A stretch of 64,000 bases of DNA from UBA6912 sp963792895 (lineage in GTDB: Bacteria; Actinomycetota; Acidimicrobiia; Spongiisociales; UBA5794). This document shows positions 9,095-18,715 of this stretch, one piece after another; position 1 is the first letter of the stretch, and each line of letters opens with the position of its first letter. Location: positions 806,001-870,000 of the forward strand of contig CAWBYA010000007.1 in assembly GCA_963792895.1 (NCBI GenBank). The letters run 5' to 3'. A model generated the notes under the pieces. That model was not told where the DNA came from and did not search any database. It saw only the letters and a list, made by a program, of their open reading frames with translations. The translations under genes and the position numbers were made by a program.

Positions 9095-9838
9095 CTATCC
9101 CTGCGCCCTCCAGGCGGCGACCTGGCGATCCCAGTCGGCGCGGCTCACCGTTTGGCACTCGCTCTGGAACAGAGCCCAGAAGGCGTCGCAGCTCCCATCG
9201 AGGCTGTATTCGACGGCGTTGATGGTGTCGAACTGGAATACGTTGGCATTGAGGTTCGCAATGAAGAACTGGCTGCCGGTCGCCGTCGTGATGTTCGGTA
9301 TGTCGCCGATACCGCTGAAGCCGACAGTCGCCTTGCCCGAGGCCAGGTCCAAACCGACGAACGCCCCGGAGGTAGCGGGCGAGAAGAAGGAGACGAAGCC
9401 GAGCGCTCGCTCGTCGTCATCCGGCCCCTTCACGAGCTCCTGAATCGTCGCAGTGAGAACGAGACTCGTGTCCGGTACCACCCGGTAGACGAACGAGGAG
9501 GCCGTCGGCACGGAGGACGGTCCGCATGTGTAGTAGATGCGCAGGACCGTCCCAGAACCCGTCTCGGGTGCGTCTTCCCGGCAGGGGGGTGCGTCGGCGG
9601 GTGCAACCGTGGTTGACGGGGGCGGAGGCTCGCCCTCTGCAACGGTGGGCGCCGGAGCGCCCGGGAACGTAGCCAAGGTCGTCGTCGTCGTAGTGCGCGC
9701 CGCGGCGCTGCGGGCCACCGCCTCGGGGTCGGGCGGGCGGATCACCCGTAGGAACGCCGCAAACACCACGAGGGCCAACACGACCGTGACCGCGGTGATG
9801 AGTAGCTGCTGGACGATCTGGAGTGCGCGTGGGGTCAT
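9095..9838 (-). CDS. GerMN-domain protein with N-terminal membrane anchor
   Basis: The N-terminus MTPRALQIVQQLLITAVTVVL runs into a single hydrophobic helix. A Thr/Pro/Ala-rich linker (about 45-85) follows, then a C-terminal domain with LTATIQELVKGPDDDERALG, GKATVGFSGI and a late VFQFDTINAVEYSLDG, the pattern of GerMN domains found in actinobacterial envelope proteins. It probably sits outside the membrane; its ligand is unknown. I chose the ATG at 9838 because the hydrophobic segment starts right after it; a GTG at 9952 would extend it into the preceding GNAT gene. Confidence 0.65.
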   Translation of the reverse strand: MTPRALQIVQQLLITAVTVVLALVVFAAFLRVIRPPDPEAVARSAAARTTTTTTLATFPGAPAPTVAEGEPPPPSTTVAPADAPPCREDAPETGSGTVLRIYYTCGPSSVPTASSFVYRVVPDTSLVLTATIQELVKGPDDDERALGFVSFFSPATSGAFVGLDLASGKATVGFSGIGDIPNITTATGSQFFIANLNANVFQFDTINAVEYSLDGSCDAFWALFQSECQTVSRADWDRQVAAWRAQG

Positions 9839-9914
9839 GGGGACGGCAGAACGATAGGCGAGCGATGCCGGAGTTCGGTGGTTCAACGCTCCCGGGGACG
9901 CTTTCGGTTCCCGC

Positions 9915-10512
9915 TCAGATCCACGCTTCCGTGCGATAGCGGGCCTGTTCACGGCGCCATTCGTGGTCCAGAAGGCCCCAGATCGTGTGATCCATCCAGT
10001 CGGCGCCTACGCGGACCTCGTCGCGCAGGGTGCCCTCGAATCGAAAGCCGAGCTTCTCGGCAACACGTTCGGAAGCGACGTTGCCGACCGCGATCCGCAG
10101 GACGATCCGGTGCATCGAGAGATCCTCGAACCCGAAGCGCAGGATGCGCGCCACGGCCTCGGTGCATATGCCGGTCCGGCGTCGCGTCGGTGCGCACCCA
10201 GTAGCCGACCTCGCCGACGGCGTTGGCCCGCGAGACGAACCACACCGAGACATTGCCGAGATGGTGGTCGGGGTCGGCATCGCGCCGGATGGCAAAGTCG
10301 AACGCCCTTCCTTCGTGCCATGCACCGCCGGATTCACGGATGAACTGCTGGGTAGTCGACCGGCTGTAGTGATCGTTCGCCCAGGGCAGGTACGCGGAGA
10401 GCTCCGGCAACGACGCCAGCACGGCGTCGTGGACGGGGCCGACATCACGACGCCGAAAAGGCTGGAGCGTGAAGCGCGGCGAGTGGAGGACGGTGCTGGG
10501 CGACGGAGGCAT
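9915..10512 (-). CDS. GNAT acetyltransferase (RimJ/RimL type), frameshifted
   Basis: The N-terminal half, from MPPSPSTVLHSPRFTLQPFR through GEVGYWVRTDAT, and the C-terminal half, TGICTEAVARILRFGFEDL to KLGFRFEGTLRDE, are both typical of RimJ/RimL-like N-acetyltransferases but lie in different frames. One extra base near 10180 accounts for the split. The acceptor substrate cannot be told. It lies 76 bases upstream of the GerMN gene on the same strand, so co-transcription is possible. Confidence 0.75.
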
Positions 10513-10754
10513 GAGTCGCAGACTATCGCCCTGCGAGGCTTGGGGAAGGCGGTTCCGGCCCTCGCACGTGTCCGATTCATGAAGCGGCGTCCGGCGAGCA
10601 TGCGTGGCAAACCGACGTGGTCTCGATGGCGGGCTGAACCTTCCCCCAAGCGGCCGGCATCGCGGGATTCTCACGGGTGCGTTTGGATGTCTGCCGTCAC
10701 GGGTGCCGACCGAGTCGGACCGTTTCCCGTGCCGGCGCTTTAGTGTCACGTGAC

Positions 10755-11300
10755 ATGCTCGACATCTGGACCAGACTCGGCACGCTCCCTCCGGTTGATC
10801 CCGGCGAGGTGGCGAGAGCGGCCGTACTCGTCCCGCTGTACCAGGATCGTGCAGGCAAGGTGCGGATCGTGTTGACGAAGCGCCCAGACGATATGCGGAC
10901 CCATCCCGGCGACGTCGTGTTTCCGGGGGGTCGAATCGAGGCAGGAGAGACGCCCGTCGAGGCTGCCCTCCGGGAGGCGTGGGAGGAGGTGCAGCTGCCG
11001 GCCGACGCAGTGCACGTCATCGGGGGCCTTCGTCCCGTGACGACCAGGGACCGCGACAACTGGATTGTTCCGGTCGTCGCCCGCATCGAGCGGCCGGCAG
11101 AGCTCGTCCCCGACCCGAGCGAGGTCGAGCTGATTCTGGAGCCGACGATCTCGGAGCTGCTCGATGAGTCGAAGTGGCGCACGTCGGACTGGATGGGCGC
11201 CCAGCTGTGGTTCTACGACTTTCCTGAAGGCACCTTGTGGGGAGCAACGGCGTTCATGGTCCGTCAGCTGCTGGGGGTCGTGCGCGGCGCCGGCCCCTGA
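10755..11300 (+). CDS. NUDIX hydrolase, CoA pyrophosphatase-like
   Basis: VLTKRPDDMRTHPGDVVFPGG matches the NuCoA signature of coenzyme A diphosphatases. It runs into the Nudix box GRIEAGETPVEAALREAWEEV, with Q where the box usually has its last glycine. 181 residues. I chose the ATG at 10755; the in-frame GTG at 10743 is possible and the longer open frame upstream is not conserved. It converges on the decarboxylase, leaving only four bases between stops. Confidence 0.8.
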   Translation: MLDIWTRLGTLPPVDPGEVARAAVLVPLYQDRAGKVRIVLTKRPDDMRTHPGDVVFPGGRIEAGETPVEAALREAWEEVQLPADAVHVIGGLRPVTTRDRDNWIVPVVARIERPAELVPDPSEVELILEPTISELLDESKWRTSDWMGAQLWFYDFPEGTLWGATAFMVRQLLGVVRGAGP

Positions 11301-11304
11301 CCGC

Positions 11305-12711
11305 TCAGACGGACCGAGCCTTCTCGTCGATGAGGGCCCACAGGCGGTCGACGTGGCGCTGCTCGGTGTGGGTCTGGCCGATCGAGACCCGGATGAAGGC
11401 TCGATCGTCGATCCGAGACGGCGTCACGTACGCGAAACCCGACTCGTTGATGGCGGCGGCGAGTGCCCCCGTGGCTTCGTCACCCGAGACGTGGCGGAAC
11501 GAGACGAGCCCGAACGGGACCGGGGCAATCAGTTCGAGCCGCGGGTCTGCGCCGATCCGGTCCGCCAGGCCTGTCGCAAGCCGAACGTGCTCGCGCACGT
11601 GGTGACGGATGCCCTTTGCCCCGTAGCTCCGCAGCACGAACCACAGCTTGAGCGCCCGAAAGCGCCGCCCGAGGGGCACGTGCCAGTCTCGATAGTCGAT
11701 GACCTCGCCCGCCTCGGTCGCAGCGTTCCGCAGGTAGGGAGGAAGGATGCTCAGAGTGTCGATCAGCGCAGTGCGGTCCGCAACGTAGAAGGCATTGCAG
11801 TCGAAGTTGGTGAACATCCACTTGTGCGGGTTGAACGTGTAGCTGTCGACGAGCTCAAGGCCTTCTTGGTGATGGCGGAACTCGGGGCAGATCATGGCCG
11901 TGCCGGCGTACGCGGCGTCAACGTGGTGCCACATGCCATGGTCGTGGGCCACCTCACCGATGGCGCCGACCGGGTCTACCGCCGTCGTGCCGGTGGTGCC
12001 GACCGAGCTCTGCACGAACGCCGGGATGAGGCCGGCCTCGAGGTCGGACCCGATCGCCTCCCGCAGAGCTCCGGGATCGAGGGCGTACTCGGCGTCGACG
12101 TCGATGAGGCGGATGTGCTCGTAGCCGGCGATCCTGGCGCCCTTCTCCAGCGAGGAGTGGGCCTGGGTCGAGCCGTAGCCGACGGCGTTCGCTGCTGGGC
12201 CTCGCTCGGCCGCCCGGGTGCGGGCGACGACAAGGGCAGTGTGGGTTGCGTCGGATGCGCTCATCTGAATGACACCGCCGCCCGGGCCGGTGGTCTTCCA
12301 CGTCTCGGGAAGGCCGAGCAGGTCGACGAGCCAGTCCATGACGACGTTCTCGATCTCGGTGCATGCCGGGCTGGTTGCCCACACCATGCCCTGCACCCCG
12401 AGTCCGGCAGACGCCAGCTCGCCGAGGATGGCAGGCGGAGACGTGTTGGCGGGGAAGTAGGCGAACCAGCCGGGGGACTGCCAATGGGTGATGCCCGGCA
12501 TGACGATCGTGTCGAGGTCGCCCATGATCGCCTCGAACGGTTCGGGTTGTTCCGGGGCGTGAGCAGGAAGCATGGCGCGGATCTCGCCCGGTTGCACCAC
12601 CGGCTGGATGCGGCGGTCCTCGACCGACGCCAGATAGTCCGCAATCCAGTCGACCATGGCATGGCCGTGTCGCCGAAACTCACCCGGGCTCATGTGATAG
12701 CCGTCGCTCAT
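11305..12711 (-). CDS. PLP-dependent aromatic L-amino-acid decarboxylase family protein
   Basis: Group II decarboxylase of 468 residues. The PLP lysine is in NPHKWMFTNFDC. HVDAAYAGTA, SVGTTGTTAVDP and FAYFPANTSPPAILGELASAGLG are the other family signatures. Candidate substrates are Phe, Tyr, Trp or related amino acids; sequence alone does not say which. The start at 12711 (MSDGYHMSPGEFRRHGHAMV) is the first with family similarity. A 380-base intergenic region precedes it. Confidence 0.85.
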   Translation of the reverse strand: MSDGYHMSPGEFRRHGHAMVDWIADYLASVEDRRIQPVVQPGEIRAMLPAHAPEQPEPFEAIMGDLDTIVMPGITHWQSPGWFAYFPANTSPPAILGELASAGLGVQGMVWATSPACTEIENVVMDWLVDLLGLPETWKTTGPGGGVIQMSASDATHTALVVARTRAAERGPAANAVGYGSTQAHSSLEKGARIAGYEHIRLIDVDAEYALDPGALREAIGSDLEAGLIPAFVQSSVGTTGTTAVDPVGAIGEVAHDHGMWHHVDAAYAGTAMICPEFRHHQEGLELVDSYTFNPHKWMFTNFDCNAFYVADRTALIDTLSILPPYLRNAATEAGEVIDYRDWHVPLGRRFRALKLWFVLRSYGAKGIRHHVREHVRLATGLADRIGADPRLELIAPVPFGLVSFRHVSGDEATGALAAAINESGFAYVTPSRIDDRAFIRVSIGQTHTEQRHVDRLWALIDEKARSV

Positions 12712-13091
12712 GGCCGAGACCTTACCGGGACGCAGGAGGCCGGAGGCAGCCTGCATTGCTCGCAACGGGATGGGCGTCTCGCCGGGCGTCGTGCGCAATC
12801 CGACGCGCAAGAGGTTCTGAATGGTCCCCCCACCGCGGGGATCGACGGGGCGCAGCCGAGTCGAGGGGGGGCGAGACGAGGTCTGAACGATCTCGCGGGG
12901 CCGTTCAGGAGCGAGCCGTCGCACCGCCCACCATTCTGTAGCCAATCCGAGCAGCTGAACCCGCAACGTACGCGCCGGCCCCCCTCTCGACAGTTCCCGT
13001 CGACAGTCCGCTGGTCGCCGGTGCGGTGGTGTCGATCGGGTCGTCGGTGCTGCGCCCTCTAACCTCGGCGGGGTCGCCGAGAGGAGCCGTC
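12712..13091. other. 380-base divergent intergenic region
   Basis: Lies between the decarboxylase (leftward) and the SDR gene (rightward), so it must hold both promoters, but I see no clear -35/-10 pair. Its centre holds repeat copy B. AGAGGAG just before 13092 is the SDR ribosome site. Confidence 0.6.
12837..12930. repeat. dispersed intergenic repeat, copy B
   Basis: Shares GGGGATCGACG-GGC-C-GCCGAGTCGAGG with copy C (32743-32801), and TCGAGGGGGGG, GAGGTCTGA and GCGAGCCGTCGC with copy A (8987-9060). It therefore links the other two copies as members of one family. Confidence 0.55.
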
Positions 13092-13886
13092 GTGGAGCTA
13101 GCGGGCAAGGTTGCGATCGTCACGGGAGCCGCCAGCGGCATCGGGAGGGCGCTGGCCGCGCGCTTCGTCGCCGAAGGGGCAGAAGTTGCCGCCGTCGACA
13201 TCGACGGGGATGCGGTCGCAGCCGCCGCCGGCGAGATCGGGGCCCGGCCGTACCGGCTCGACGTGGCCGATGCCGCAGCGACCTACGCCACCGTTGCGGC
13301 GGTCGAAAACGACCTCGGGCCTGTCGACCTCTTCTGCTTCAACGCGGGGATCGCCACCGGTGGCGGCGTGGAGGCCTCCGACGAGGCTTGGGACCGAACG
13401 TGGCAGATCAACCTGATGTCACATGTCTATGGGGCGCGTGCGGTGCTGCCGTCGATGCTCGCCAGGGGAGAGGGCTATCTGTTGCACACGGCCTCCGCCG
13501 CCGGTCTGCTCACCAATATCGGGGCGGCACCGTATTCGGTGACGAAACACGCAGTCGTAGCGCTCGCCGAGTGGCTGTCCATGACGTACGGCAGCCACGG
13601 AATCCGGGTGTCCTGCTTGTGTCCCCAGTTCGTCGACACGCCCATGCTCGACCTGTTCGACGAGGGCGGCGACATGCGCCAGTGGGTCCACAGTGTGGCC
13701 ATCAGTCCCGAAGACGTCGCTGAGGTGGTGGTGCACGGGCTCGCCGGCGAGCGCTTCCTCATCTTGCCGCATCCCGACGTGGCGACGTTCTTCGAGCGCA
13801 AGGCATCCGACTACGACCGGTGGCTCACCGGGATGCGCAAGCTCCAGGACAACGTGGGCTACGAGCCACCGCTGTTCGGTGGCTGA
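13092..13886 (+). CDS. short-chain dehydrogenase/reductase
   Basis: Classical SDR with the Rossmann TGAASGIG at about residues 12-19, DVAD, FNAGIATGG (the NAG motif) and the catalytic serine followed by YSVTK near residue 148. The GTG start at 13092 has AGAGGAG six bases upstream; 264 residues. The substrate is unknown and no pathway partner lies next to it. Confidence 0.85.
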   Translation: MELAGKVAIVTGAASGIGRALAARFVAEGAEVAAVDIDGDAVAAAAGEIGARPYRLDVADAAATYATVAAVENDLGPVDLFCFNAGIATGGGVEASDEAWDRTWQINLMSHVYGARAVLPSMLARGEGYLLHTASAAGLLTNIGAAPYSVTKHAVVALAEWLSMTYGSHGIRVSCLCPQFVDTPMLDLFDEGGDMRQWVHSVAISPEDVAEVVVHGLAGERFLILPHPDVATFFERKASDYDRWLTGMRKLQDNVGYEPPLFGG

Positions 13887-14041
13887 GACCGGCCGGCCGT
13901 CGATGGCTCTGCGCTGAGCCTCACCTGCCGCTGTGCAGCAGGCTCTCACGCCGCCGATTCCTTTGGCTGCCGCCTCCGCTGCCGACAGGCGTTGCGAGAC
14001 AGCATTCCCCACGAATGCGTCCCCAGAGATGGGTGTGAGAC

Positions 14042-14899
14042 ATGTTGGACTACAGGTTGCTGTATCTGGAACACCTCACCGAGGGTGACCTCACTGCCAT
14101 CGCGCAGGTCGACGGAGAGCACGGCTCGCCTGAAACCCTTCGTGGCGAGCTGGCCGCAGAGCCAGACCTGATCGATGGGCTGCTGGCCCACCCCGACCTG
14201 TTCGACGTCATTGCCGGCGCAGACGGTGCAGGGATCGAGCCGGTCGTGTCGCCCTTCCTGGTGTTCTGCGTCTTCGCGAACCGGGCCGCCCGTGACCTCG
14301 TCGGCGCCAGCTATGTGGCGGAGTGGACCGCACCGCGATGCCGGCTCCCCATCTTCGACGTCGCCACACTTCGCGATTTCGTCGAGGATGGGCGACGCCG
14401 CTACTTCCTCGTCGAGCTGCTCACGTCCTTCACGAGCGTGGCAGGGGGCCTTGCGTTTGCCAACGCCCGCGCCGAAGGCCGTACATCGAAGTCCGAGCTC
14501 GACCTCGCCGGCCTCGCTCGAGCCGTCGATCGCTTGCCGCAATGGCAGCGTCCATCCGGCTACCGCCGGCTCGGCGACGTTGCGCTGTTCTCGTGCGGCG
14601 TGTTCCCCGATCACACTGCCGCTCACCCGGTCGCAGGCGATGATCGCGAGGAGCTCGCTCGTTCGGCAGGGGTCAGCGAGGACACGGTCACGAGCGACCA
14701 CGACCTGACGTTCATCGAGTCGGTCGGGGCCGGGTGGTATCGCCGAGCCGTCGACGCAACCCGAGATGCGGTTGGCGCGGTGCCTGCCTTCCTCGGTGAC
14801 GTTGCGGATCACTTCCGCCAGGCCCGTCGGGTGCTCAACTACCTCACCGACACGTACCTCTACGAGATGGGCATCGGCCTCCGGCCTCCCGTCTTCTAG
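14042..14899 (+). CDS. hypothetical protein
   Basis: 285 residues, rich in Asp/Glu/Arg, with no signal peptide or membrane segment that I can see and no motif I recognise. It begins MLDYRLLYLEHLTEGDLTAIAQVDG and ends with a conserved-looking VLNYLTDTYLYEMGIGLRPPVF. Codon use is like the neighbours. It stands alone between the SDR gene and the convergent ABC importer. Confidence 0.6.
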   Translation: MLDYRLLYLEHLTEGDLTAIAQVDGEHGSPETLRGELAAEPDLIDGLLAHPDLFDVIAGADGAGIEPVVSPFLVFCVFANRAARDLVGASYVAEWTAPRCRLPIFDVATLRDFVEDGRRRYFLVELLTSFTSVAGGLAFANARAEGRTSKSELDLAGLARAVDRLPQWQRPSGYRRLGDVALFSCGVFPDHTAAHPVAGDDREELARSAGVSEDTVTSDHDLTFIESVGAGWYRRAVDATRDAVGAVPAFLGDVADHFRQARRVLNYLTDTYLYEMGIGLRPPVF

Positions 14900-14925
14900 C
14901 GAGCCGGGCCGCCCGCAGCGATACC

Positions 14926-15957
14926 TCAGCTCTTTCGGGGGAAGATGACGACCTCGTCGATGCCGATATCGACGCGATCGCCCGTCGCCAAGAGACGATT
15001 GCTGCCGATCCGAGATGTGATTCGGCGACCGCCGGGGAGCTCGAGTACGAGCAACTGGTCGTGGCCGTAGTACTCGTGGTCGACGACGAGGGCCACCCCC
15101 TCGGTCGAGGGCGTCGGATGCACCCACTCGGGACGAATCATGACACGAACCTCACCACGCAGGTCTCCGAACTGAGGAAAGGTGCCGACCTCAGTGGTGA
15201 CGTGACCGACTCCGGCAACGCCGTCGAGGAACTCGCTCTCGCCGACGAACTCGGCGATCCACGGGGATGCGGGTTGGCGGTAGATCTGGTGCGGGGTGCC
15301 GATCTGGTGCACCCTGCCCTCCCGCATCACGGCGACGATGTCGGCGATGGCGAGGGCTTCCTCTTGGTCGTGCGTGACGAAGATCGCGGTTGCGTCGGCG
15401 CTGGTCAGAATCGAGCGCACGTCTCGCCTCATCCTGTCGCGCAGTGACGCATCGAGATTGGAGAACGGCTCATCGAGGAGGATCACGGCAGGCTCGGGCG
15501 CAAGTGCCCGCGCCAGCGCAACCCTCTGTTGCTCACCGCCGGAGAGCTCGTGGGGCATCCGAGCGCCAAGACCGGAGAGGCCGACGAGGTCGAGCGCTTC
15601 GGCAACCGTCGCGTCACTTCCCCGCCTCAGCCCGTATGCGACATTCGCCGCGACCGTCATGTGGGGGAACAGGGCATAGTCCTGGAAGACCATGCCAACG
15701 CGCCGTCCCTCCGGTGGAATGCTCATCGTCGCGTCGACGACGGTGCGCCCTGCGATCTCCACCGAGCCCGCATCCGGCCGGTCGAAGCCGGCGACGAGCC
15801 GCAGTGCGGTGGTCTTGCCGCATCCGGATGGCCCCAGCAGCGCCAGGATCGACCCCGGAGGCACGTCCAGCTCGAAGTCGTCGAGCGCCAGTGCCGCACC
15901 AAAACGTTTGGTCAGCCGGTGGCAGTGGATGGCCGAGGTGCGCAGTGTCGGGCTCAT
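14926..15957 (-). CDS. ABC importer ATP-binding protein (Fe3+/spermidine-type)
   Basis: ATPase of a ferric-ion-type importer. Walker A GPSGCGKTT at about 42-50, Q-loop VFQDYALFPHMT, signature LSGGEQQRVALARAL, Walker B VILLDEPFSNLDA and the switch histidine in VTHDQEEA. A C-terminal TOBE-like regulatory domain follows (about 260-343). The start at 15957 overlaps the permease stop by four bases. Order in the operon is binding protein-permease-ATPase. Confidence 0.88.
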   Translation of the reverse strand: MSPTLRTSAIHCHRLTKRFGAALALDDFELDVPPGSILALLGPSGCGKTTALRLVAGFDRPDAGSVEIAGRTVVDATMSIPPEGRRVGMVFQDYALFPHMTVAANVAYGLRRGSDATVAEALDLVGLSGLGARMPHELSGGEQQRVALARALAPEPAVILLDEPFSNLDASLRDRMRRDVRSILTSADATAIFVTHDQEEALAIADIVAVMREGRVHQIGTPHQIYRQPASPWIAEFVGESEFLDGVAGVGHVTTEVGTFPQFGDLRGEVRVMIRPEWVHPTPSTEGVALVVDHEYYGHDQLLVLELPGGRRITSRIGSNRLLATGDRVDIGIDEVVIFPRKS

Positions 15958-17585
15958 GTGAGGCGGCGCGGCCGAATGACGAGAAGATACATCGGCACCG
16001 CAGACGCAAAGAGGAGGAGAAGAGCCGGGGCGGCAGCTCGGGCGTAGAACAGCTCGTTGGTGGTGCTCCAGATCCGAACCGCGAGCGTGTCGAAGCCGGT
16101 TGGCCGAAGCAGCAACGTCGCGGGCAGCTCCTTCATCGTGGTGAGGAAGACGAGAACTCCACCGGCGAGTAGGCCCTTCCACATCAAAGGGACGGTGATG
16201 CGGCGCAGCGTTGCCCATGTGCTGTGGCCCAGTCCCCGCGACGCTTCCTCGAGGTTGGGGTTCACCTGGAGGAGCGTCGCTTCGCCTGCGCTCGTCGCCT
16301 GGGCGAGGAAGATCGCCCCGTAAACCAAGACGAGCAGGGTGAACGACTGATAGAGACCACCGAGGTAGTTGGCGGCGAAGAAGACGACGGCGAGGGCGAC
16401 CGTGATGTGAGGAAGTGAGAACACCACGTACACGACGCCGTGGAGCCACCGGCTGGCTGCGCTCTGGTGCCGGACGGCGAGGACGGCGACGGGGAGCGCC
16501 GCAGCCATGGCGATGAACGCAGCGGCGAGAGACCCGAAGACCGAGCCTGCGACGGCGCCCCACCGCATGTCGATGACCTGCCCACCGGCCAGCCCGCGGA
16601 TGAGCCATGCCACGAGCACCCCGATCGGAAGCACGAGAGCCGCGCCGATGACCGCACCGAGGCCGGTGTACGCCGCCATTCTCACCCGGCCGGTCAACCG
16701 GACGATCGGCACCGCTCGTTTGGGCCGGGAGCCGAAGTACGCGGCACGACCTCTCGTCCGCTGCTCGCTCCAGACCACCACGAGGGCGAGGACGATCAAC
16801 ACGAGGGCAAGAACGGCCGCGGGCGTGCGGTCGAGACGACCCTGGTATTGGGCGTAGATGACCCGCGTGAAGACGTCGAACCCCATCAGCGACACCGCAC
16901 CGAAATCGGACAACGTGTAGAGCGCTGCCAGCAGCGAGCCTGCGGCGACGGCGGGTCGCAGCTGCGCAAGAACGACGGTGCGGAACGCTCGCCACGGTCC
17001 CGCACCCAACGAGCGGGCCGCCTCCTCGTGCGAAGGGTCGATGTTGCGGAGGGCTGCCCTGGCGACGAGGAACACGTAGGGATACGTCGACAGCGTCAGC
17101 GTCACCCACGCACCGAAGCCGCCGGAGATCGAAGGGAGCGCCACGCCTGTGGTGTCGGCGAAGAGACCGCGGGGCCCAAAGAACGACAGCAGCGACAACG
17201 CAAGCACATACGACGGGATCACGAGAGGCAAGGACAACAGCACGGTCCACAATCGTTGTGCGCCGATGTCGGAACGAACCACCAGCCACGCCGCTCCGAC
17301 ACCGATAGCGGCCGCAGCGATCGTGACGAGAGTGGTGAACACAACCGAGCGAACGAGAAGGCTGAACGTGCGTCCCGTGGCGAGTGTCTGCCACGCCACG
17401 CTACCGGCGCCGAGCACGCGCACGACCAGGGAGGCGATGGGAATGAGGACGGGCAGCACCACGCCGAAGCCGAGCACCCACATCCACCGTGGGGGGCGTG
17501 GTGCGCGAGGGTTGCGCCGATCCTGCGAAGGGACGGCTGATTCGACGTGGGTGGTTGCCGGGTCGAGCCCGACAGGTGAAGTCAC
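15954..17585 (-). CDS. ABC importer permease, fused double (FbpB-like)
   Basis: 543 residues with about twelve hydrophobic helices in two homologous halves, the fused two-domain architecture of ferric-iron permeases. Each half carries an EAA-type loop: EEAARSLGAGPWRAFRTVVLAQLRP in the first and EEASRGLGHSTWATLRRITVPL in the second. The GTG start overlaps the binding-protein stop. Confidence 0.87.
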   Translation of the reverse strand: MTSPVGLDPATTHVESAVPSQDRRNPRAPRPPRWMWVLGFGVVLPVLIPIASLVVRVLGAGSVAWQTLATGRTFSLLVRSVVFTTLVTIAAAAIGVGAAWLVVRSDIGAQRLWTVLLSLPLVIPSYVLALSLLSFFGPRGLFADTTGVALPSISGGFGAWVTLTLSTYPYVFLVARAALRNIDPSHEEAARSLGAGPWRAFRTVVLAQLRPAVAAGSLLAALYTLSDFGAVSLMGFDVFTRVIYAQYQGRLDRTPAAVLALVLIVLALVVVWSEQRTRGRAAYFGSRPKRAVPIVRLTGRVRMAAYTGLGAVIGAALVLPIGVLVAWLIRGLAGGQVIDMRWGAVAGSVFGSLAAAFIAMAAALPVAVLAVRHQSAASRWLHGVVYVVFSLPHITVALAVVFFAANYLGGLYQSFTLLVLVYGAIFLAQATSAGEATLLQVNPNLEEASRGLGHSTWATLRRITVPLMWKGLLAGGVLVFLTTMKELPATLLLRPTGFDTLAVRIWSTTNELFYARAAAPALLLLFASAVPMYLLVIRPRRLT

Positions 17586-18583
17586 AGCAGCCCGGCCTCC
17601 GCAACGAGATCGGTGGCGCGGTCGAGGACCGTGGCGAGGTCGGACAGCGAGAGGTCGGGTGTGTTCAACGACTCGAGTGGTGGGAGCGCTGAGCTCGCCG
17701 GGACACCGGCGACCAACGGGTATTCGAATGTCTCCTCTGCGAAGTAACGCTGCGCATCCTCAGAGAGTAGGAACAGCACGAATTCGCCGGCAGCGTCGCT
17801 GATCTCCGGCTTGTCGAGAATCCCCACCCCGGCAGGCATCACGAGCGAACCGGCGCCTCCTCCAGTGAGGAAGTGGTTGGCGGCGACGACCGCGTCGTTG
17901 CCCTCCTCGGCGATCCGGCGGAAGAGGTAGTAGTGGTTGACGAGACCCGCATCGACCTCGCCGTCGTCCACGGCGGCAACGATCACGGAGTTGCTGGGAT
18001 ACGTCGGGGCGTCGTTGGCAGCCATGCCCGTCAGCCACTCGAGTGTCGCGTCCTCTCCGTCGAGGAGGATCTTGGCTGCGACGAAGGCGAGAAAGGAGCC
18101 GTTGGTCGGCGCAATCGCAACCCGTCCGGCCCAGGCCGGGTCGACGAACCCATCCTCGGTGTCCGGTAGCTCAGAGGGGTCGATCCTCGTCGTGTCGTAC
18201 ACCACAACTCGGGCGCGGCCGGAGACGCCGACCCACTGCTGGTCGGCGTCTGAGAAGTCACTGGGGACGCGGGCAACGACGTCGTCGTCGAGGGATGCGA
18301 ACAGGTCGGCTTGCTTGACCGCTCCGAGCGACGCCGGATCTTGCGCAAAGAACACGTCGGCCGGGGAGTTGGTGCCTTCTTCCAGGATTGTCGCCGCCAG
18401 CTCGGCGCTATCGCCGTAGCGGACCTCGACGTCGATGCCGGTTGTCTCCGAGAACTGCTCGATGAGCGGTGCCACCAGCTCTTCGCTTCTCCCCGAGTAG
18501 ACGGTCAGCGTTGCGTCGGTCCCGCCACACGACGAGGCGAGGAACGCAACGGAGAGTGCAGTGATCAAGGCGCGACGGATCAT
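17582..18583 (-). CDS. iron(III)-type ABC transporter substrate-binding lipoprotein
   Basis: MIRRALITALSVAFLASSCGG is a lipoprotein signal with the lipobox cysteine near residue 19. The mature protein reads LTVYSGRSEELVAPLIEQF and later PTYPSNSVIVAAVDDGEVDAGLVNHYYLFR, with the paired tyrosines that FbpA-type proteins use to bind Fe3+. I prefer the ATG at 18583 over the GTG at 18589, since the latter overlaps the AGGAGGTG ribosome site. 333 residues. Confidence 0.85.
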   Translation of the reverse strand: MIRRALITALSVAFLASSCGGTDATLTVYSGRSEELVAPLIEQFSETTGIDVEVRYGDSAELAATILEEGTNSPADVFFAQDPASLGAVKQADLFASLDDDVVARVPSDFSDADQQWVGVSGRARVVVYDTTRIDPSELPDTEDGFVDPAWAGRVAIAPTNGSFLAFVAAKILLDGEDATLEWLTGMAANDAPTYPSNSVIVAAVDDGEVDAGLVNHYYLFRRIAEEGNDAVVAANHFLTGGGAGSLVMPAGVGILDKPEISDAAGEFVLFLLSEDAQRYFAEETFEYPLVAGVPASSALPPLESLNTPDLSLSDLATVLDRATDLVAEAGLL

Positions 18584-18610
18584 CCTCACCTCCTGGGGGC
18601 GTACTCAACG

Positions 18611-18639
18611 AGCGTATTTCTCCTACACAGGTAGTGCAA
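18611..18639 (-). promoter_or_regulatory. housekeeping-type promoter for the iron importer
   Basis: On the minus strand: TTGCAC, 17 bases, TACGCT, ending about 28 bases before the binding-protein start. No clear iron-box palindrome could be identified. Confidence 0.5.
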
Positions 18640-18715
18640 ATTGTTCGGCGCATACGAGTGGCGACGGCGCCTCCTCGGCGCGACACTCGTGCCGAGGACG
18701 GACGGGAGGGCCGCC

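Noticed and set aside
9839..9952. Longer start (GTG at 9952) for the GerMN gene
   Set aside because: It would add a basic stretch before the membrane anchor and overlap the end of the GNAT gene by 38 bases; the ATG at 9838 directly precedes the hydrophobic segment.
11164..13062. A 632-codon open frame on the plus strand across the decarboxylase region
   Set aside because: It is antisense to the well-supported decarboxylase and has no family motifs; long antisense frames are expected at this GC content.
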